Under the pieces are notes generated by a model. It had not been told where the DNA came from. It searched no databases and worked only from the letters and a program-made list of their open reading frames with translations. The translations under genes and the position numbers were made by a program. 64,000 nt of DNA from assembly GCA_002245855.1 (NCBI GenBank), contig NOUX01000011.1:62001-126000 (forward strand), read 5' to 3'. Source of the stretch: Sphingobacterium cellulitidis. GTDB taxonomy: Bacteria > Bacteroidota > Bacteroidia > Sphingobacteriales > Sphingobacteriaceae. How positions within the stretch are numbered: position 1 is the stretch's first letter; each line of letters starts with the position of its first letter. This document shows, in pieces, positions 60,699-64,000 of the stretch.

Positions 60699-60719
60699 AC
60701 ATGTTTTTGTGAAACATGT
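60699..60719. promoter_or_regulatory. inverted repeat upstream of the phosphodiester operon
   Basis: ACATGTTT and AAACATGT flank TTGTG just 5 nt upstream of the preferred NAGPA start. It could be an operator or an mRNA hairpin controlling translation. Confidence 0.45.
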
Positions 60720-60756
60720 CCCCAATTTACCCAAATAATATTAAGATATTATTAAT

Positions 60757-61428
60757 TTATCGCTCCCCATTCCATTCTCCATAAAATTGTTGCAAAAAAG
60801 ACTCCATAAATTGATGGCGTCCAGTAGCAATTTTTTGAGCAGTCTTACTATTCATTTTATCTTTTAATAATAACAGCTTCTCATAGAAATGGTTGATAGT
60901 AGGAGCAGTGGTATTTTTGTAAGCTTCCTTGCTTTGATTCTCTACGAATGGAATCTCTGGATTGTAAATTTCTCGGTTTTTATAGCCACCATAATTAAAG
61001 GCCCGTGCAACTCCTATTGCACCAATAGCATCTAATCGGTCCGCATCCTGAACAATTTCCAATTCCTTGGAATGAAAAGTCAACTCGCCTAAGGATGCTT
61101 TAAAGGACATGTTCAAAATGATTTGTTGAACATGAGCTATGACTTCCGGGTCTACTGCAATACTCGTTAAGAATTCTGCAGCAACCCTGGGACCTATGCT
61201 CTCATCACCGCCATGAAATTTACTATCTGCAATATCATGTAATAGGGCAGTAAGCTCACAAACAAATGCGTCACCTTCTTCTTCCTGAAGAATCAGCTTG
61301 GTATTATTCCACACGCGAAGAATATGCCACCAATCATGACCTGATTCTGCGTCCTTCAATCTTTCTTCCACAAAAGCTGCAGTCTGCTGTATTTGTTCTT
61401 CTTGCTTATTTGTCTTTTGACCCATCAT
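60757..61428 (-). CDS. HD-domain phosphohydrolase
   Basis: The protein has 223 residues from ATG 61428 (or 222 from the adjacent ATG at 61425). HD motifs are SGHDWWHILRVWNNT (first His), LTALLHDIADSKFH (His-Asp) and VQDADRLDAIGAIGVARAFNYGG. This is the YedJ-like group of metal-dependent phosphohydrolases. It is cytoplasmic; the substrate, probably a nucleotide or phosphate ester, is unknown. Its start lies inside the 3' end of the RlmL-like gene (23-bp overlap), so the two are coupled. A longer frame starting at 61503 overlaps that gene more and is rejected. Confidence 0.85.
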   Translation of the reverse strand: MMGQKTNKQEEQIQQTAAFVEERLKDAESGHDWWHILRVWNNTKLILQEEEGDAFVCELTALLHDIADSKFHGGDESIGPRVAAEFLTSIAVDPEVIAHVQQIILNMSFKASLGELTFHSKELEIVQDADRLDAIGAIGVARAFNYGGYKNREIYNPEIPFVENQSKEAYKNTTAPTINHFYEKLLLLKDKMNSKTAQKIATGRHQFMESFLQQFYGEWNGER

Positions 61429-62569
61429 ATAACTCATATTGCAATAACCTACAATCCAACTTCCCATTGAAAAACTCAAACCTTCTAGAAGCGCGTAATC
61501 CAATTTTCTTCGCTAGATCCGGGTTTCCCGTAAAGATATAGCCGCGATATCCTTTACAATCTTTCTTCATGAAGTCTCCAATGCGGGAATAGGTAATCTC
61601 CAATTTGCTGTGAGTTCCTAGGCGTTCTCCATACTCTGGGTTAAACATAATCACACCATCGCCTTCCGGAACGGTGGTTTCGGCAAAATCACAGGTCTCA
61701 AACTCGATTAAATGTTCTACTCCAGCCGTACGTGCGTTCAACCTTGCAATCTCAACTGCATCCCCAGAGATATCTGATGCTATGATATGAGGTAAATTTG
61801 TTTTGTCGGTAATATCCTTTAATATTCGGCGCTCCTCAAAGAAGACCTCTTCATTATAGCCTATAAAGTGCATAAAAGAATAGTTCATCCTTTGCAAACC
61901 TGGTTTCCGGTTTTGACACATCAGGGCAGCCTCGATTGCCAAAGTTCCTGAACCACACATCGGATTAATAAATGGACTCTTGCCATCCCATTGGGTCGCC
62001 ATGATGGTGGCTGATGCTAATGCTTCCAACATTGGCGCTTTCCCCGGATGTTTTCTATAGCCATGTTTGGCCAAAGTCTCCCCAGAAGTGTCCAGGAAAA
62101 TCTCCGCACGCTCATCAATCCAATGCAGATGGATAACCGCACGATTTAAATCCGGACCTGAATTCGGACGCATTCCTTTCTTGTCTTTAATACGATCTAC
62201 AATCGCATCCTTAACTTTTACATTCGCAAATAAAGGCGTTGTAATCGTCTCATTATGTACATTCGATGTTACTGAAAAATAACCATCGATCGGAATCAAA
62301 TCTTCCCAGGCAATACCCAGTAATTGCTTATATAATTCATCAGCATTCCGAGCCTTAAATGATTTTAATTCATATAAAACCTGACTCGCAATACGTAAGT
62401 TTAAGTTTAACTTGATGCATTCATTTACAGAGGCTTGTAGTTCTACACCTGTATTAAATGCACGCTTGATATCAAATCCCAATTCACGGATCTCTTGTTC
62501 CAAATAAGGTGACAACCGACGGTTGCATGTAACGATTACCTTATTCTGTTTGTTGAAAACTTCTGCCAT
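61406..62569 (-). CDS. THUMP-domain class I RNA methyltransferase (RlmL/K-like)
   Basis: The 387-residue protein has an N-terminal THUMP-like RNA-binding part (about 1-155, IVTCNRRLSPYLEQEI) and a SAM-binding domain: SPFINPMCGSGTLAIEAALM, IASDISGDAVEIARLNA, and the catalytic MFNPEYGERLG, a variant of the N-P-P-Y motif. It is similar to the N-terminal half of E. coli RlmKL, which makes m2G2445 in 23S rRNA; the exact target here is inferred. A TAACTTTG element 7 nt from the ATG is its likely promoter. The HD gene overlaps its 3' end. Confidence 0.88.
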   Translation of the reverse strand: MAEVFNKQNKVIVTCNRRLSPYLEQEIRELGFDIKRAFNTGVELQASVNECIKLNLNLRIASQVLYELKSFKARNADELYKQLLGIAWEDLIPIDGYFSVTSNVHNETITTPLFANVKVKDAIVDRIKDKKGMRPNSGPDLNRAVIHLHWIDERAEIFLDTSGETLAKHGYRKHPGKAPMLEALASATIMATQWDGKSPFINPMCGSGTLAIEAALMCQNRKPGLQRMNYSFMHFIGYNEEVFFEERRILKDITDKTNLPHIIASDISGDAVEIARLNARTAGVEHLIEFETCDFAETTVPEGDGVIMFNPEYGERLGTHSKLEITYSRIGDFMKKDCKGYRGYIFTGNPDLAKKIGLRASRRFEFFNGKLDCRLLQYELYDGSKDK

Positions 62570-62576
62570 ATTTGTG

Positions 62577-62584
62577 CAAAGTTA
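62577..62584 (-). promoter_or_regulatory. -7 element (TAACTTTG) of the RlmL-like gene
   Basis: TAACTTTGC on the minus strand fits TAnnTTTGC and ends 7 nt before the start codon at 62569. Confidence 0.55.
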
Positions 62585-62634
62585 CTTATTCTCTTAGCAA
62601 AAAATGTTTAATTTTACGGTTTAATAGATAAGTT

Positions 62635-63009
62635 ATGGAAATAAGAGGAAAAGTTCATGAAATAGGGGCGACACAAAATGTAACTGATACTTTCAAAAAG
62701 AGAGATTTGATCGTTGCCTATGCTGAAAACCCACAATTTGTAGAGTATATTCGTTTTGAAGCAACTCAAGACCGCGTGACTATTTTTGATAATTTAGCAG
62801 TTGGTGATGAAGTAGAAGTTTCATTCAACCTTCGTGGTCGTCCGTGGACGAATAAAGATGGTGTAACAACTTATTTTAACTCCCTTGTGGCGTGGAGAGT
62901 AACAAAAGTAGCAAATACTGCTCAAGCAGCTCCAGCACCAGGTTATGCAGATATGCCGCCAGTCGATATATCAGCAAACTCATCCGATGATGACGACTTA
63001 CCATTCTAG
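62635..63009 (+). CDS. DUF3127-family protein with SSB-like acidic tail
   Basis: The 124-residue protein has an OB-fold-like core (about 1-90): EIRGKVHEIGATQNVTDTFKK, YIRFEATQDRVTIFDNLAVGDEVEVSFNLRG and TYFNSLVAWRVTKV. A Pro/Ala-rich linker leads to the terminal DDDDLPF. The end closely resembles the C-terminal tip of single-stranded DNA-binding proteins, which recruits repair enzymes. This is consistent with DUF3127 acting as an SSB-like protein, although DNA binding is not shown here. Its stop codon is the first base triplet of the 47-bp terminator palindrome. Confidence 0.85.
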   Translation: MEIRGKVHEIGATQNVTDTFKKRDLIVAYAENPQFVEYIRFEATQDRVTIFDNLAVGDEVEVSFNLRGRPWTNKDGVTTYFNSLVAWRVTKVANTAQAAPAPGYADMPPVDISANSSDDDDLPF

Positions 63010-63053
63010 TCATAAAAAAAGGGTTTCATTTTGAAACCCTTTTTTTATGACTA
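63007..63053. terminator. 47-bp palindromic terminator including the stop codon
   Basis: Arms 63007-63028 and 63032-63053 are exact reverse complements of 22 bp with the loop TTT. The core is GGGTTTCA/TGAAACCC flanked by seven A and seven T. It begins with the TAG stop of the DUF3127 gene. Confidence 0.9.
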
Positions 63054-63066
63054 GCCCTCGCACATC

Positions 63067-63190
63067 CCTTTCTACAAATATGCCGCCCCGCTGGGGCTGA
63101 ACTCCTTCATATCAACCTTTCTACAAATATGCCGCCCCGCTGGGGCTGAACTCCTTCATATCAACCTTGCTACAAATATGCCGCCCCGCT
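63067..63190 (+). repeat. 49-bp tandem repeat, 2.5 copies
   Basis: Copies occupy 63067-63115 and 63116-63164, plus a truncated third copy at 63165-63190. Each full copy contains GCCCC-GCT-GGGGC, a 13-nt hairpin core, within CTACAAATATGCCGCCCCG. The third copy breaks off exactly where GCTTTC and the heptamer array begin. I recall similar GC-rich repeats with CTGGGGCT in Bacteroidota genomes. No gene lies here. Confidence 0.9.
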
Positions 63191-63193
63191 TTC

Positions 63194-63228
63194 TATCTCA
63201 AATCTCACATCTCAAATCTCACATCTCC
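63194..63228 (-). repeat. single heptamer array, right-arm type
   Basis: Five copies in the orientation TATCTCA, AATCTCA, CATCTCA, AATCTCA, CATCTCC, preceded by GCTTTC at 63188-63193. This matches the right arm of the element at 46.2 kb. No left arm is found in the window. Confidence 0.88.
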
Positions 63229-63231
63229 CTT

Positions 63232-63717
63232 CTAAATCTCTTTCCGCTCCCCATCATACAATCCAATCAACAGGCTATTTCCGTGCTCATCAATCTTCAA
63301 GCCTCCATATTTCGCTTTCTCATATCGTTCACCGGTTCCTTCCTCAAAAAAGAAAGATTCAGCTCCAATATTAAGTTGCCAACTATTGGGACTGGTATAT
63401 TCAATTAAGAACTCCCCAGAATTTAATGGCTCTCGATGTTGTTGGTAACGAACTGGATGACCCACTTGGTTTTTATCCAAGGTCAAGACGATAAAACCAC
63501 GCTTTGGAATGCTGTCTACTGGAAAGTTTTGAGCAATCTGGTAGGAAAGGTTCATATAATCTCCTTGCATCAATGAACGTGGATCCACTGGTGCTAAATC
63601 CAATAAAACCAAGGTGCCATCTTTTAAAATTCTTTCCTTTTGACGGATACTATAATTGAAATATATCAATAACCCAATCAGGTTAATAACGATAATGACT
63701 ATACTAAACTTTTTCAT
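63232..63717 (-). CDS. GDYXXLXY-domain membrane protein
   Basis: The 161-residue protein has one N-terminal membrane helix (about 5-23) and a periplasmic domain with the defining motif GDYMNLSYQIA (about 53-63) and RGFIVLTLDKNQ. Such proteins are usually encoded with a DUF2157/DUF4401 membrane protein, and that arrangement is seen here: the upstream frame overlaps its start by 14 bp. Function is unknown; a role in envelope homeostasis is only suggested by the pairing. Its 3' end lies 3 nt from the heptamer array. Confidence 0.82.
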   Translation of the reverse strand: MKKFSIVIIVINLIGLLIYFNYSIRQKERILKDGTLVLLDLAPVDPRSLMQGDYMNLSYQIAQNFPVDSIPKRGFIVLTLDKNQVGHPVRYQQHREPLNSGEFLIEYTSPNSWQLNIGAESFFFEEGTGERYEKAKYGGLKIDEHGNSLLIGLYDGERKEI

Positions 63718-64000
63718 GGGAATTCGATTTTTTGAAGATCACGAAATACAAAAGCAAAAAGAAAACTCCGGAAACAAACATCGCAATGGATTTCTTTAAT
63801 AAGCTTAAATCAAGGTCATAATAAAATAGACCTATGAAGTATATAAATGCTAGCACCCCTAGGGAAATTCCAGTTTTATAATTCACTTTGAAACTAATCA
63901 AAAGCAAGAATAGCGATCCTGATATCGCAGGATTCATTGCCGTAAATCCTAGGCAGATTAGGATTAGCAAAGAGATGAATATCTTTTTCCCGGTTTCTTC
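63704..64000 (-). CDS. DUF4401-like multi-helix membrane protein, 5'-partial
   Basis: The reading frame is open from the right window edge to its stop at 63704, so only the C-terminal part (about 98 residues) is visible. It contains three membrane helices: KKIFISLLILICLGFTAM, ISLGVLAFIYFIGLFYYDL and FVSGVFFLLLYFVIF. The pairing with the GDYXXLXY gene points to the DUF4401/DUF2157 group. The N-terminus lies outside the window. Confidence 0.65.
   Translation of the reverse strand, partial: EETGKKIFISLLILICLGFTAMNPAISGSLFLLLISFKVNYKTGISLGVLAFIYFIGLFYYDLDLSLLKKSIAMFVSGVFFLLLYFVIFKKSNSHEKV

Noticed and set aside
63067..63228. Possible CRISPR array
   Set aside because: The units are directly adjacent tandem copies without unique spacers, and no cas gene is present. 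The heptamer arrays are likewise contiguous.

Overview
The window looks like chromosomal DNA of a Bacteroidota bacterium, most likely Sphingobacteriaceae (Sphingobacterium or a close relative). The evidence is a SusD remnant at the left edge, lineage-typical families (DUF4271 beside hemD, DUF2723, PCMD lipoprotein, GDYXXLXY protein, LytS/LytTR pair, rpsP with a long acidic tail), AT-rich DNA, no consistent Shine-Dalgarno sequences, and repeated TAnnTTTG promoter elements, often TAACTTTGC. The genus is an inference. No rRNA, tRNA, CRISPR array, prophage or insertion sequence was seen.

Layout. 0-1 kb: decayed susD. 1-7 kb: mrp, an AsmA-like/GT51 fusion, hpt, tag, DUF4271-hemD. 7-12 kb: a JmjC-like cupin, then a minus-strand sulfur module (TsdA-like diheme cytochrome, exported DsrE-family protein, solute-binding protein) with a LysR regulator gene just upstream. 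12-18 kb: AddB/AddA-type helicase-nuclease pair. 18-27 kb: rpsP, rimM, a SAM-I riboswitch before metF, a DUF2723 membrane protein, glnS and an unknown exported protein. 27-34 kb: beta carbonic anhydrase with a SulP transporter, a HerA/DUF853 ATPase, a sugar-nucleotidyltransferase, a DUF2459-like protein, and a small membrane protein/XRE regulator pair behind two striking palindromes. 34-42 kb: dnaK, thioredoxin-like protein, MmcQ/YjbR protein, LytTR/LytS two-component pair, PCMD lipoprotein with an outer-membrane barrel, and a 2OG-Fe(II) oxygenase. 42.8-49.3 kb: a fatty-acid beta-oxidation cluster (MarR, HAD/ECH fusion, thiolase, acyl-CoA dehydrogenase) interrupted by a four-helix-bundle (IVP/S23-like) gene. 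49-54 kb: FAD oxidoreductase, TIGR01777 epimerase, YeiH-type transporter, sigma factor with a membrane partner. 54-64 kb: nitroreductase, pepT, a frameshifted DUF4197 lipoprotein gene, a PKD-like lipoprotein, an exported phosphodiester-cleaving operon (NAGPA, GDPD, EEP), HD hydrolase, RlmL-like methyltransferase, DUF3127, and the GDYXXLXY/DUF4401-like pair running off the right end.

For discovery, the strongest items are these. (1) A dispersed family of inverted arrays of the heptamer TGAGATN, one of which flanks the IVP-like gene inside the beta-oxidation cluster, one of which has no gene, and one of which is a single arm cutting into a 49-bp tandem repeat. (2) The LysR-tsdA-dsrE-binding protein module, with two overlapping T-N11-A palindromes at the expected distance upstream of the tsdA promoter. 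(3) An XRE/membrane-protein pair whose promoter contains a perfect 18-bp palindrome next to a 45-bp palindrome. (4) A 12-nt helix that could compete with P1 of the SAM-I riboswitch. (5) Several genes whose -7 element ends only 4-7 nt before the start codon, predicting leaderless or nearly leaderless mRNAs.

Two genes (susD and DUF4197) carry apparent single-base deletions. susD also lacks an internal segment, so it is probably a true pseudogene. The DUF4197 case could be a sequencing error.
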